A stretch of DNA of 64,000 bases from Hugenholtzia roseola DSM 9546 (GTDB lineage: Bacteria > Bacteroidota > Bacteroidia > Cytophagales > Bernardetiaceae). The stretch's first letter is position 1. Each line of letters begins with the position of its first letter. The DNA is taken from positions 48,854 to 112,853 of the forward strand of contig NZ_AUGI01000033.1 in NCBI RefSeq assembly GCF_000422585.1, read 5' to 3'. This document shows, in pieces, positions 43,132 through 52,637 of the stretch. The notes under the pieces are model-generated. The model was not told the origin of the DNA, searched no databases, and saw only the letters and a program-made list of their open reading frames with translations. A program made the translations under genes and the position numbers.

Positions 43132-44386
43132 TAAACGGCTCAAACATCAGAGCCGCAACCGTCAAATTGCTCGTTTCATCTATCAAAATGGCACTGCCAC
43201 CTGCCCTTAGCTCCTGATAAGGGTCATAGACCAACGGTTGTGCCGCTTTCAGTTCGAGGCTGCCGATGTCGTTTAAGGCAATCTGCGCAACTTGGCTTTC
43301 CTTTTCTAAGGTATTGATATTGAGGCGATAATCGACATTTTTAACTTTGCACCTGACCCTTCGGCTGTGCTGTTGCAGCAAATAAGTGCCGCCTATTTGC
43401 AAAGGCTTGGTATCCAACCAACAAAAACGCGCCTGCACCTGCGAACCAATAAGAGGCGGCTGCTTTTCCCCTACAATCAAATCGCCCCGACTTACATCTA
43501 TCTCATCGGCAAGGTGCAAGACTACACTCTGCCCTTCCGCCGCAAAAGGAATTTCTTTTTGGTTCAATTCTATACTTTTTATCGAAGTGGCAAGACCTGT
43601 GGGCTGCACCCAAACCGTATCGCCTTTTCGGAAAATACCGCTCTTTACCGCTCCCGCATAACCGCGATAATCGGGCAGTTCGGCAGTTTGAGGACGCAAA
43701 ACGTACTGCACCGAAAAACGCTGCGGCTGCTCATTTTTTTGTTTTTTTGTCGCAATTTCTACGTTTTCCAAATATGCCAAAAGGGTTTCGCCTTCATACC
43801 AACTCAATCCATATTCGCTGCGATTGACAATATTTTCTCCGCTAAGGGCAGAGATAGGAATAAACTTAACGGTTTCTAAGTTTAGTTTTTGTTGTAAAAT
43901 TTGAAAATCTGCCTGAATCTGCTCAAAAACAGTTTGGCTATATCCTACCAAATCCATTTTATTGACCGCCACTACCATCTTGGGAATACCCAAAAGTGCG
44001 GCAATGAGGGCATGGCGGCGCGTCTGCTCAATCACTCCCTTACGCGCATCAATCAAAACGATAGCAAGGTCGGAATTAGAAGCCCCCGTAACCATATTGC
44101 GCGTGTACTGCACATGCCCTGGCGCGTCGGCAATGATAAATTTTCGCTTAGGGGTAGAAAAATATTTGTAGGCGACATCGATGGTAATGCCCTGTTCGCG
44201 CTCGGCACGCAAGCCGTCTGTCAGGATTGCCAAATCTATTTCGCCTGCTTCTCTATTTTTACTCTGTTTGGTAATGGCGGCAAGTTGGTCTATCAGAATT
44301 GACTTTGAATCATAAAGCAATCTGCCTATTAGCGTACTTTTGCCATCATCTACACTACCTGCGGTTATGAAGCGTAATATTTCCAT
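43127..44386 (-). CDS. cysN: sulfate adenylyltransferase subunit 1 (GTPase)
   Basis: 419 residues. EF-Tu-like GTPase with P-loop GSVDDGKST (10-18), DAPGH (87-91) and NKMD (142-145), followed by two beta-barrel domains. With CysD it makes adenosine 5'-phosphosulfate from sulfate and ATP, coupled to GTP hydrolysis. No CysC kinase domain is fused at the C-terminus, consistent with direct APS reduction by the neighbouring CysH. Last gene of the tauE-cysH-cysD-cysN unit. Confidence 0.96.
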   Translation of the reverse strand: MEILRFITAGSVDDGKSTLIGRLLYDSKSILIDQLAAITKQSKNREAGEIDLAILTDGLRAEREQGITIDVAYKYFSTPKRKFIIADAPGHVQYTRNMVTGASNSDLAIVLIDARKGVIEQTRRHALIAALLGIPKMVVAVNKMDLVGYSQTVFEQIQADFQILQQKLNLETVKFIPISALSGENIVNRSEYGLSWYEGETLLAYLENVEIATKKQKNEQPQRFSVQYVLRPQTAELPDYRGYAGAVKSGIFRKGDTVWVQPTGLATSIKSIELNQKEIPFAAEGQSVVLHLADEIDVSRGDLIVGEKQPPLIGSQVQARFCWLDTKPLQIGGTYLLQQHSRRVRCKVKNVDYRLNINTLEKESQVAQIALNDIGSLELKAAQPLVYDPYQELRAGGSAILIDETSNLTVAALMFEPFR

Positions 44387-44418
44387 CTGAATAAATTTTA
44401 TAGGTGCTTTTTTGAAAA

Positions 44419-45315
44419 TTAAAAATAACCATTTTTCTTTCTATCCTCCATAGCCGCCTCCGAAACTTGGTCGTCTATGCGTGTTTCGCCTCTTTCGCTG
44501 ATTTTGGAAGTGGTAATTTCGGCAATTACCTCGTCAAGCGTTGTGGCTTGGGAAAGTACGGCGGCGGTGCAGGTCATGTCGCCTACGGTTCGGTATCGCA
44601 CACTTGCCCTAACGCGCTGGTCTTGTGGCTCGATTTGAATGTGGTCGGAAATGGCTAAAAGTTGCCCTTCGGCAGTTCGCACACAGTCGCGTTCATGAGC
44701 AAAATAGATAGGCGGCAGTTCTATTTTTTCGCGTCTGATGTAGTGCCAAACGTCTAATTCCGTCCAGTTGCTAATAGGAAAGACTCTCACATTTTCGCCT
44801 TTCTGGATTCTTCCGTTGTAAATGTTCCACAATTCAGGGCGTTGCAATTTGGGATTCCACTGCCCAAATTCGTCGCGCACCGAAAAAACACGCTCCTTTG
44901 CTCGCGCCTTTTCCTCGTCGCGCCTTGCTCCGCCAATGCAGGCATCAAAGGCAAATTCTTCTATGGTATCGAGTAGCGTATAAGTTTGTAGCGCGTTCCG
45001 ACTTGGGTATTTGCCCTTCGGCTCTACCAATTTTTTAGCCGCAATCGTATCCGCTACCTGCCTGACAATCAGCCGCTCACCCAATTTTTCTACCAAAGTA
45101 TCGCGAAAGGCTAAGGCTTCGGGAAAATTATGACCCGTATCGATATGCACCAAAGGAAAGGGAAACTTCAAAGGACGAAACGCCTTCAAAGCCAAATGCA
45201 CCAAGACGATAGAATCTTTGCCGCCACTGAAAAGCAAAGCGGGCTTTTCAAATTCTGCCGCCACTTCGCGCAAGATGTAAATGGCTTCGGCTTCTAATTG
45301 GTCTAAATAGTTCAT
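44419..45315 (-). CDS. cysD: sulfate adenylyltransferase subunit 2
   Basis: 298 residues from ATG 45315, the usual CysD length and N-terminus (NYLDQLEAEAIYILREVA). An upstream in-frame start at 45444 lies inside cysH and is rejected. PP-loop SGGKDS at 30-35 binds ATP for adenylation of sulfate. It lies 32 bases upstream of cysN on the same strand. Confidence 0.96.
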   Translation of the reverse strand: MNYLDQLEAEAIYILREVAAEFEKPALLFSGGKDSIVLVHLALKAFRPLKFPFPLVHIDTGHNFPEALAFRDTLVEKLGERLIVRQVADTIAAKKLVEPKGKYPSRNALQTYTLLDTIEEFAFDACIGGARRDEEKARAKERVFSVRDEFGQWNPKLQRPELWNIYNGRIQKGENVRVFPISNWTELDVWHYIRREKIELPPIYFAHERDCVRTAEGQLLAISDHIQIEPQDQRVRASVRYRTVGDMTCTAAVLSQATTLDEVIAEITTSKISERGETRIDDQVSEAAMEDRKKNGYF

Positions 45316-45344
45316 TTCTTTTTTGTTAGGATTGTATAAAAATT

Positions 45345-46043
45345 TTATGACTTCGTATGCAGACCACATTCTTTCTGCTGGCTGCTTTCCCACCACCACC
45401 TGCCTGCCCGAAAATCCTCGCCTGCCTTCACCGCTCGCGTGCAAGGTTCACAACCGATACTGACAAAACCCTGCTCGTGTAATGGATTGTAGGGAATTTG
45501 TTGTTTTTTTATTGTATCAAAAACTTCTTCATAAGTCCAATGTAGCAAAGGGTGAAACTTATACAAGTTAAACTTTTCGTCCCATTCCCAAATAGGTAGG
45601 TTTTGTCTATTTTCAGAATGTTGGGCGCGTATGCCCGTAACCCAAACTCGAAAACCCGACAAGGCACGCTGCAAAGGCTCTACCTTTCGAATCTGACAAC
45701 ACTCTTTCCTATTTTCTATCGAATCATAGAAACTAAAACGCCCTTTTTCGCGCTCTAATTGGGCTACTGTGTCGGCTTGGGGTTCGAAAATTTCTATTTT
45801 CTGTCCGTAATAATTTTGAGTTTGGTGTAAAAGTTCTTCTGTTTCTTTAAACAACCTACCTGTTTGCAAGGTGAAAATAGTGATAGGCAATTTATTTTGA
45901 AAGATAAAATGCGTAACAAGTTGGTCTTCCAAACCCAAACTTGTAGAGAAACAGACTTGTTGCGGAAACTGCTCCGCCAAAAATGCAAGGGCAGCTTCGG
46001 GCAAAAGTGTTTCTAAGCCTTTAAGAGGTGGCAGGTTTTTCAT
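45345..46043 (-). CDS. cysH: APS reductase of the iron-sulfur type
   Basis: 232 residues. The PP-loop-like STSLGLEDQ (33-41) binds the nucleotide. A Cys115-Cys116 pair (KECCQIRK) and Cys198-x-x-Cys201 (GCEPC) are the ligands of the [4Fe-4S] cluster that marks assimilatory APS reductases. The catalytic Cys226 sits in KECGLH. It converts APS to sulfite and AMP using thioredoxin. Sulfite reductase genes are not in the window. Confidence 0.95.
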   Translation of the reverse strand: MKNLPPLKGLETLLPEAALAFLAEQFPQQVCFSTSLGLEDQLVTHFIFQNKLPITIFTLQTGRLFKETEELLHQTQNYYGQKIEIFEPQADTVAQLEREKGRFSFYDSIENRKECCQIRKVEPLQRALSGFRVWVTGIRAQHSENRQNLPIWEWDEKFNLYKFHPLLHWTYEEVFDTIKKQQIPYNPLHEQGFVSIGCEPCTRAVKAGEDFRAGRWWWESSQQKECGLHTKS

Positions 46044-46086
46044 TTGTATTGTATTTGTATTGTATTTTTATTGCAAAATAAAATTA

Positions 46087-47064
46087 TTAAATAGGCAAGT
46101 ATTGATAAAGCATCTTCAAGCTCGAAAGCACAACCAAAAGCGCGACGGCTATCATCATCGGACGCGGTGGCAGACGGCGTGTAAGTTTGGTAGCCGTAGG
46201 GGTAGCCAAAAGACTTCCCAAAACTAAACCCACAATTACGTCTAAATTTGTCATGCCTATGTGCATAAATAAGATAAGAGAAGCCATAGTATTGACTACA
46301 AATTTTGCTACACAAGACGTACCTACTACATAGTTTAGATTTTGCCGTTTTTGCATCAATTCGGAAGTTACGATAGGTCCCCAGCCGCTGCCTGAAAAAG
46401 CCGCCGAAAAGCCCCCTATCAGACCCAAAGGAAAAAGCCCTGCGGTCTGCTTTTTTTCTTTTTTGCCCTTAGAAAAGGCATGAGAAAAAAGTCGCAATCC
46501 TACAAAAAGCGTATAAATTGCCAACGCCCCATACGCCCATTCTTGATAGGCAGCACTGATGGAAAGCAAGAGCAAAGCACCCAAAATCGCCCCTATCAGA
46601 CCCGCTCCTGCCAAATAGTAAAGCATTTTTTTATTTACATTTCCAAAGCGATAATGTGCATAGCCACTCATTGCATTCGAGATAACACCCGAAGTATTGA
46701 TGCTGCTGCTAATTGCCGCCACAGGCAGACCCGCCCACATCATAGAAGTTGCACAAACGACGCAATAGCCCATACCGATACTGCCATTGATGAGTTGTGC
46801 CATATATCCTACCAACATCATAAGCAAAATTTGAGGCAATATTTTAATAAAAATATTCTGTAAAGTCTGCCAAGTAGGTAGTTCTCTACCGCTTAAAAAG
46901 GTAGAAAAACTAACTTTATTTTCATCAAAGTACGCCAAAAGCACCAGTAGCCCAAAGGCTAACAAGACCAAAAGCAAGTAGGCAACAAATTGCAAAATCT
47001 GCCTTTTATAGACATTGAAAAAAGAAGCGGTAAGCATCTCTTTTTCAGAAACTTGTATCTGCAT
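46087..47064 (-). CDS. TauE/SafE-family membrane transporter
   Basis: 325 residues with eight or nine membrane helices. The two internal repeats of the family are visible (INGSIGMGYCVVCATSMMW near 92, and GGFSAAFSGSGWGPIVTSELM near 225). Family members move sulfite, sulfonates or other sulfur anions. Placement directly before cysHDN, with a gap of 43 bases, suggests uptake of sulfate or export of excess sulfite. No classical sulfate ABC transporter is nearby. Confidence 0.9.
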   Translation of the reverse strand: MQIQVSEKEMLTASFFNVYKRQILQFVAYLLLVLLAFGLLVLLAYFDENKVSFSTFLSGRELPTWQTLQNIFIKILPQILLMMLVGYMAQLINGSIGMGYCVVCATSMMWAGLPVAAISSSINTSGVISNAMSGYAHYRFGNVNKKMLYYLAGAGLIGAILGALLLLSISAAYQEWAYGALAIYTLFVGLRLFSHAFSKGKKEKKQTAGLFPLGLIGGFSAAFSGSGWGPIVTSELMQKRQNLNYVVGTSCVAKFVVNTMASLILFMHIGMTNLDVIVGLVLGSLLATPTATKLTRRLPPRPMMIAVALLVVLSSLKMLYQYLPI

Positions 47065-47073
47065 TTTCTTATC

Positions 47074-47247
47074 TTTTTTGAACCGTCGCTGAGGCTGTTA
47101 GCCGTCAGCGAGGTTTTTTGTTTTTTTGAAATAAACAATTTCATTTCAATCCAACTTAGGACAAGGCTGTGCCTTGTCCCTACTTGAACAGAGGCTGTTA
47201 GCCGTCAGCGAGGTTTTTGTTTTTTTAGATGTTTCGCCTCGCCGACG
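47074..47247 (+). repeat. composite repeat: family B hairpins around repeat A palindrome (right copy)
   Basis: TTTTTTGAACCGTCGCTGAG onward is identical to the left copy over about 45 bases (hairpin 47087-47110). It continues with AACAATTTCATTTCAATCC and a palindrome (GGACAAGGC / GCCTTGTCC, 47159-47179), then a second hairpin (about 47190-47212) and an inverted half copy (CCTCGCCGACGGCTAA, 47237-47252 region). It fills the gap between metY and tauE. Confidence 0.8.
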
Positions 47248-47258
47248 GCTAAATAACA

Positions 47259-48782
<1,524 letters not shown>

Positions 48783-48831
48783 TTAGACAACCGCAGCAAA
48801 AAGCACAAACGAAAGAGCCTTCAAAGGAGGC

Positions 48832-48960
48832 TTAACAACAGCAACAACAACAAGAATGGATTGGATTTTCAGGAATAGCCAAGTAGGAGATGGAAGCACC
48901 GTTTTCTATTAGGTGCAAGGGGCTATCAAAAATGCTGAAAGGGAGGCTTTTGTTTTTCAT
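48832..48960 (-). CDS. 42-residue leader peptide ending in six Cys
   Basis: ATG at 48960 to TAA at 48832. The peptide begins MKNKSLPFSIFDSPLHLI, continues ENGASISYLAIPENPIHS and ends in Cys37-Cys42 (codons TGT TGT TGT TGC TGT TGT). It starts 26 bases after the riboswitch core and lies about 250 bases ahead of metY. A hairpin (AGCCT ... AAGGCT) follows the stop, with a second one (TAAGC ... GCTTA, about 48768-48785) further down. A terminal Cys run of this kind would stall ribosomes when Cys-tRNA is scarce. The long, non-repetitive N-terminal part is unusual for a simple attenuator and suggests the peptide itself may matter. I do not recognise it. Confidence 0.65.
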   Translation of the reverse strand: MKNKSLPFSIFDSPLHLIENGASISYLAIPENPIHSCCCCCC

Positions 48961-48985
48961 TTCAAAAATGATTTATATGTCCTGA

Positions 48986-49060
48986 ATGAAGGTAGGAGTT
49001 AGCACCTTGTCTATTGACAGGTTGCCAGTACGTCGCAGAGCCTATTCTCTCGGTACTTCT
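48986..49060 (-). ncRNA. SAM-I-like (S-box) riboswitch
   Basis: Minus strand, in order: P1 5' arm GAAGTA, CGAGAG, a short P2 region (TAGGCTCTGCGACGTAC), TGGCAACC, a stem ACCTGTC / GACAAGGT, then GGTGCTAACTCCTACC and the P1 3' arm TACCTTC. GGCAACC followed by AGGTGCTAAxTCC is the SAM-I signature. P2 is shorter than in the Bacillus form. It controls metY, a classical S-box target. An exact class call (SAM-I versus a variant) needs a covariance search. Confidence 0.78.
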
Positions 49061-49074
49061 GTATAAATGTAGGA

Positions 49075-49106
49075 CAAAGTAAATGCTTTTTTTTCAGACC
49101 ACCAAA
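49075..49106 (-). promoter_or_regulatory. promoter of the riboswitch-leader-metY transcript
   Basis: Minus strand: TTTG (49106-49103), 20 nt, TTACTTTG (49082-49075; one mismatch to TAnnTTTG). The predicted transcription start near 49067 falls just before the riboswitch P1. Confidence 0.7.
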
Positions 49107-49175
49107 TTTCAGCGCGTTTTTTTTCGTATTTTTTTTCAAATTAGCCCTAAAATGCGTTCCAGCGGCTTTTTTACA

Positions 49176-49214
49176 AAAAAAACCTGCAAGGTTAGGCGCA
49201 CCTTGCAGGTTTTT
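49176..49214. terminator. terminator between CHAT gene and metY leader
   Basis: AAAAACCTGCAAGG faces CCTTGCAGGTTTTT (14-bp stem, 9-nt loop), 19 bases past the CHAT gene stop. Confidence 0.92.
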
Positions 49215-49232
49215 GTTTTCCATTTTTTTTTA

Positions 49233-52148
49233 CTATTCCCCCACCATCACAAAAGCTCCCCAATAGTAGGGTTCGGGAAATTGTGCTTTGAGCGCAAGTT
49301 GTGCTGATAGAAAGGCTTGGCGTTTGGTCTTGCCCGCCAATAGGTTTTTGTAAAATTCGGTCATCAACATTTGAGTTGCCTCATCGGATACTTTCCACAA
49401 AGACATCAAAACTGTTTTTGCACCCGCCTGTTGAAAGGCTCGCTGCAAACCAAAGACCCCTTCGCCATTTTGAATGTCGCCCAAACCCGTTTCGCAGGCA
49501 GAAAGTACGACCAATTCAGTGTTATCGAGGTTCAAACTAAGGGCTTCTTCGGCGGTCAGAACGCCATCTTCGCCCTCCGCTTTTGGATTTTCACAACCTG
49601 CTAAAAGCAGTCCCGAACGCCAAAGCGGATTCTCTAAGACTTTATTGCGCATTACCTCCTGCATATTTTCCACACCCTTGTCTTTGAGAGGGGGTATAAA
49701 AAAACCATGCGTAGCGATATGCAGAATAGTAGGCGCAACCAGTTTTTTAAGATTTCCCTCGCTTGCTTTTTCCTTTATATAAATTTGAGAAGGAAGCTTT
49801 TTTTGATTAAAAAATTCGGCAATAGCCTCAACTTCACGTTTAGTACCATACAAGACGCTCACCTGCCTACCCGCAATTTTTTGGATAGCGGAAAAGTTGC
49901 GGTCTTGCACCTGCGTTTTTTGCTCGGTCTGCTCTAAATTATAGGTAGGAAAACCCACCAGATAAGCCTGATAATTTTCAAAATTCTGACTTAAATCTTT
50001 TTCTTTTGTCCCCAATTCTATCAAATCACGACTCGTACCGATAAGCTGAATATTTTGATTTTCTAATACAAACTGTTCATTTTCAGGGTCTTGCAAAGTA
50101 TTGAGGCTGATTTGGTGATACACGCCATCGGGCGAAAAGTAAATTTTAGCGAAACCCTTTTTATTGAGTTGCTTTAATTTTGAGGCGATTGGCTGCCAAT
50201 ATTGAAGATACGAATTAGCATCTTTAAGTTTGAATTGGATAGCATTTTTATAAAAACTTAAATGCTTACTTTCTAAATCTTTTCCGTTTTCTAAGATAAG
50301 CATTTCAGGCTGTTTTTTGGTCTTATTGGTTAGAAAAAGGGCGACATATATCGTATCTTGAATACTGCCACCTAAGCTATCGTAGCCTACTGTACGAAGG
50401 GTTCGGATAATTTCTATCACGACCTGATTTTTACCCAACTTTTGCTTTACCTGCTGCCATTGGTAGTTTTTCGTCTGTACATTTTGGGCAAAAAGAGTAG
50501 AGCGTTTTGAAAGACTTTTTTCAAGTTGATTGATAGCCGTAGCCATAGAATCAAGGCTTGTTACATCTTTTTCGGCTACTAAGCCACTCTTTTCGAGCAA
50601 TTTGTTATAGCTGCTTTTCTGATTTTTCCAATTCTCAAAATCTGCTATCAAAGTGCTATCTCCGCTGCCCAATATCTGTTTGCGCATCTTTTGTGTGGAA
50701 GAAAAGACCAAACTCTTCATAAAAAGGTTTTGATTGTAAAGTTCGCCTATTACGCTCGGCTTCTCTTTGGAATAAGCAATCGCCCAATCCTGCGAACCAT
50801 TGAAAACGTTCCTAATACTGGCAAGATAGGACATCTTCTCACTTTCGGAAAAAGTAGGCAGAAGACTGCTTATTTGTGCGATTTTAGTATTTACCACTTC
50901 TAAATACAAGGGTTCAGCCTTAGCATATAAGCCTTGTTCCTGATATAAAGATGCCAAAAAAATACAGCTCTGGGCATAATCGGGGTGAAATGTGCCTGAT
51001 GTTTTCGCTTGAATATCTTTTGCTGTCATAAACAAGGCTTCCGCTTTTTCATACAAACCTTGCATTTGATATAAGAACCCCAAATTGCCACAACAAGCCG
51101 CATAATTAGGATGCTCTCTGCCCAAAGTTTGTGCCATAGCCTCCTTCGCCTCTACAAAGAGTGCCTCTGCCTCACTAAATTTTCTTTGGTCTCGATAGAT
51201 TACGGCTAAATCGTTGCAGGAATTAGCATAATCTGGACTATTTTTCCCAGACGCACTTTCTCTGATATTTTTTACTTCTATAAACAAAGTTTCCGCTTTT
51301 TCATACAAACGCTGATTGTAATACAATATCCCCAGCCTACTGCAAGCAACCGCATAAGTTGGGCTATTTTGTCCATAAAGATTTGCTCTAATATTTTTTG
51401 CTTCTATCAGTAAGGGTTCTGCTTTGGTGTATAAACCTTGTTCCAGATATAATGCTCCCAAATTAATGAGGCAAGATGTTGAATAATATTTGCCTTCCTT
51501 GCCTACAACACGCTCTTGAATTTCTCTTGCCTCTAACAATAACAGCTCTGCCTCTTCATATTTGCCTTGTAATAAATAAACTAAACCCAAATCGTTGCAG
51601 GCATTTCCATAAGTTTTTGTTATTTTGCCAAACTCTTTTTCGGCTTGCTCTCTGACTCGCTCGAAAAGTTTAGTTGCGGTTTCGTATTGCCCTTGTTCAA
51701 GAGCCTTACCTGCCGCTTGGTCAAGAGCTTTCCAACTATTGGGGTCGAGTAGCGATTTCTCACTTTCTAATTGCCCTTTGTTGTAAATTGCTTCCTTTTC
51801 TTTATTGCCCTCTTCGTCGTAATAAATAACAACGCCGTCCATTATGTCTTGGGGGCGGTCTGCCAATAAAGTTGCCTCCATCTGCACCCTGCCATCGCGA
51901 TATAAGTCTTTGACGATACCAACGGGCTTATCGTCTTGGTAGGCTATAAGACGGTAGTAGGCAACATTGGCAGTATCAGTAATGACGTTCCAACCCTTGT
52001 CGTAAAGGATTGTCCATTGTCCCTGCCTCTTGCCCTCTTTGTCAGTTAGGTTTGGATTGTTAGGAATAGATTGGGCAGACAAAACGCTTCCTAAAAGGAA
52101 AAAACAGGCAAAGCCTAAAAGAAAGGACAAAAGTTTGATATTTTTCAT
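49233..52148 (-). CDS. exported TPR protein with CHAT protease domain
   Basis: 971 residues. Signal peptide (KNIKLLSFLLGFACFFLLGSVLSAQ), a MORN/YwqK-like segment (about 30-130; KEGKRQGQW, GVVIYYDEEGNKEKEAIYNKG), seven or so 42-residue TPRs (about 150-445; LGxLYxxQGLYxKAExL), a helical linker, then a CHAT (caspase-HetF-associated) domain. Catalytic His814 (ATHGFF) and Cys885 (SACETGLG) are both present, with the closing YYWGAFVMVGE. It would be a caspase-like cysteine protease, here apparently exported to the periplasm or surface, since the signal peptide looks genuine. Substrate unknown. Confidence 0.9.
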   Translation of the reverse strand: MKNIKLLSFLLGFACFFLLGSVLSAQSIPNNPNLTDKEGKRQGQWTILYDKGWNVITDTANVAYYRLIAYQDDKPVGIVKDLYRDGRVQMEATLLADRPQDIMDGVVIYYDEEGNKEKEAIYNKGQLESEKSLLDPNSWKALDQAAGKALEQGQYETATKLFERVREQAEKEFGKITKTYGNACNDLGLVYLLQGKYEEAELLLLEAREIQERVVGKEGKYYSTSCLINLGALYLEQGLYTKAEPLLIEAKNIRANLYGQNSPTYAVACSRLGILYYNQRLYEKAETLFIEVKNIRESASGKNSPDYANSCNDLAVIYRDQRKFSEAEALFVEAKEAMAQTLGREHPNYAACCGNLGFLYQMQGLYEKAEALFMTAKDIQAKTSGTFHPDYAQSCIFLASLYQEQGLYAKAEPLYLEVVNTKIAQISSLLPTFSESEKMSYLASIRNVFNGSQDWAIAYSKEKPSVIGELYNQNLFMKSLVFSSTQKMRKQILGSGDSTLIADFENWKNQKSSYNKLLEKSGLVAEKDVTSLDSMATAINQLEKSLSKRSTLFAQNVQTKNYQWQQVKQKLGKNQVVIEIIRTLRTVGYDSLGGSIQDTIYVALFLTNKTKKQPEMLILENGKDLESKHLSFYKNAIQFKLKDANSYLQYWQPIASKLKQLNKKGFAKIYFSPDGVYHQISLNTLQDPENEQFVLENQNIQLIGTSRDLIELGTKEKDLSQNFENYQAYLVGFPTYNLEQTEQKTQVQDRNFSAIQKIAGRQVSVLYGTKREVEAIAEFFNQKKLPSQIYIKEKASEGNLKKLVAPTILHIATHGFFIPPLKDKGVENMQEVMRNKVLENPLWRSGLLLAGCENPKAEGEDGVLTAEEALSLNLDNTELVVLSACETGLGDIQNGEGVFGLQRAFQQAGAKTVLMSLWKVSDEATQMLMTEFYKNLLAGKTKRQAFLSAQLALKAQFPEPYYWGAFVMVGE

Positions 52149-52228
52149 GATATTTTTCTAAAAGCAATAAACATATAAAAAGTAGGGTAAAATTTTATAG
52201 CTTAGTTTTGTCTTTTTTATTGTGAAGT

Positions 52229-52630
52229 CTAAAAATCACCTTGCTGCACCTGCAAACGATACACATAAAGCGTAGGATTTTTTTCTTGACTCAATGCCCA
52301 ACGGCTACTCTGCAAAAAATCGACGTTGGAAAAAATCGTATCCGCCTTCGAAATGCGCAAGTGCTGTAATGCCTCGATGCGGCTTTGACTCTGATTGGGG
52401 CTTGCTTCGGGCAGGTTTTGTAGGAAAATTGCCTTTTTGGTATTCGGTGCAATTCTGATGCGGCGAAGACTATCGGGGTATTGACGGACAAAGATGCTCT
52501 CGGTTTCGAGGTACTCTACTACTAAGGTGCTTTCGGTAAGATTCTCAACTTCATACTTGTAACCATAAATCGGGTCGCAGGCAGCAAGCAGTACGAAGGC
52601 TATTATTAAAAAAAAGTATCGCTTTTTCAT
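52229..52630 (-). CDS. small lipoprotein
   Basis: 133 residues from ATG 52630 (a start at 52654 would overlap the receptor gene by 17 bases). Signal peptide with lipobox (FVLLAAC, Cys about 18). The mature domain (YKYEVENLTESTLVVEYL, RIRIAPNTKKAIFL) resembles in layout the tandem lipoproteins of 35.1-36.6 kb (VYKNTTS ..., LSPNDSVVVDL), but the identical C-terminal tail is absent. It follows the PP2C receptor closely and may be co-transcribed. Confidence 0.7.
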   Translation of the reverse strand: MKKRYFFLIIAFVLLAACDPIYGYKYEVENLTESTLVVEYLETESIFVRQYPDSLRRIRIAPNTKKAIFLQNLPEASPNQSQSRIEALQHLRISKADTIFSNVDFLQSSRWALSQEKNPTLYVYRLQVQQGDF

Positions 52631-52637
52631 GTCAAAT

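Noticed and set aside
45316..45444. N-terminal extension of cysD
   Set aside because: It would lie inside cysH and does not resemble CysD; ATG 45315 starts the canonical N-terminus.
46044..46086. TTGTATTGTATT tandem units before cysH
   Set aside because: Short low-complexity AT-rich spacer within an operon; no binding-site symmetry and no sign of wider recurrence.
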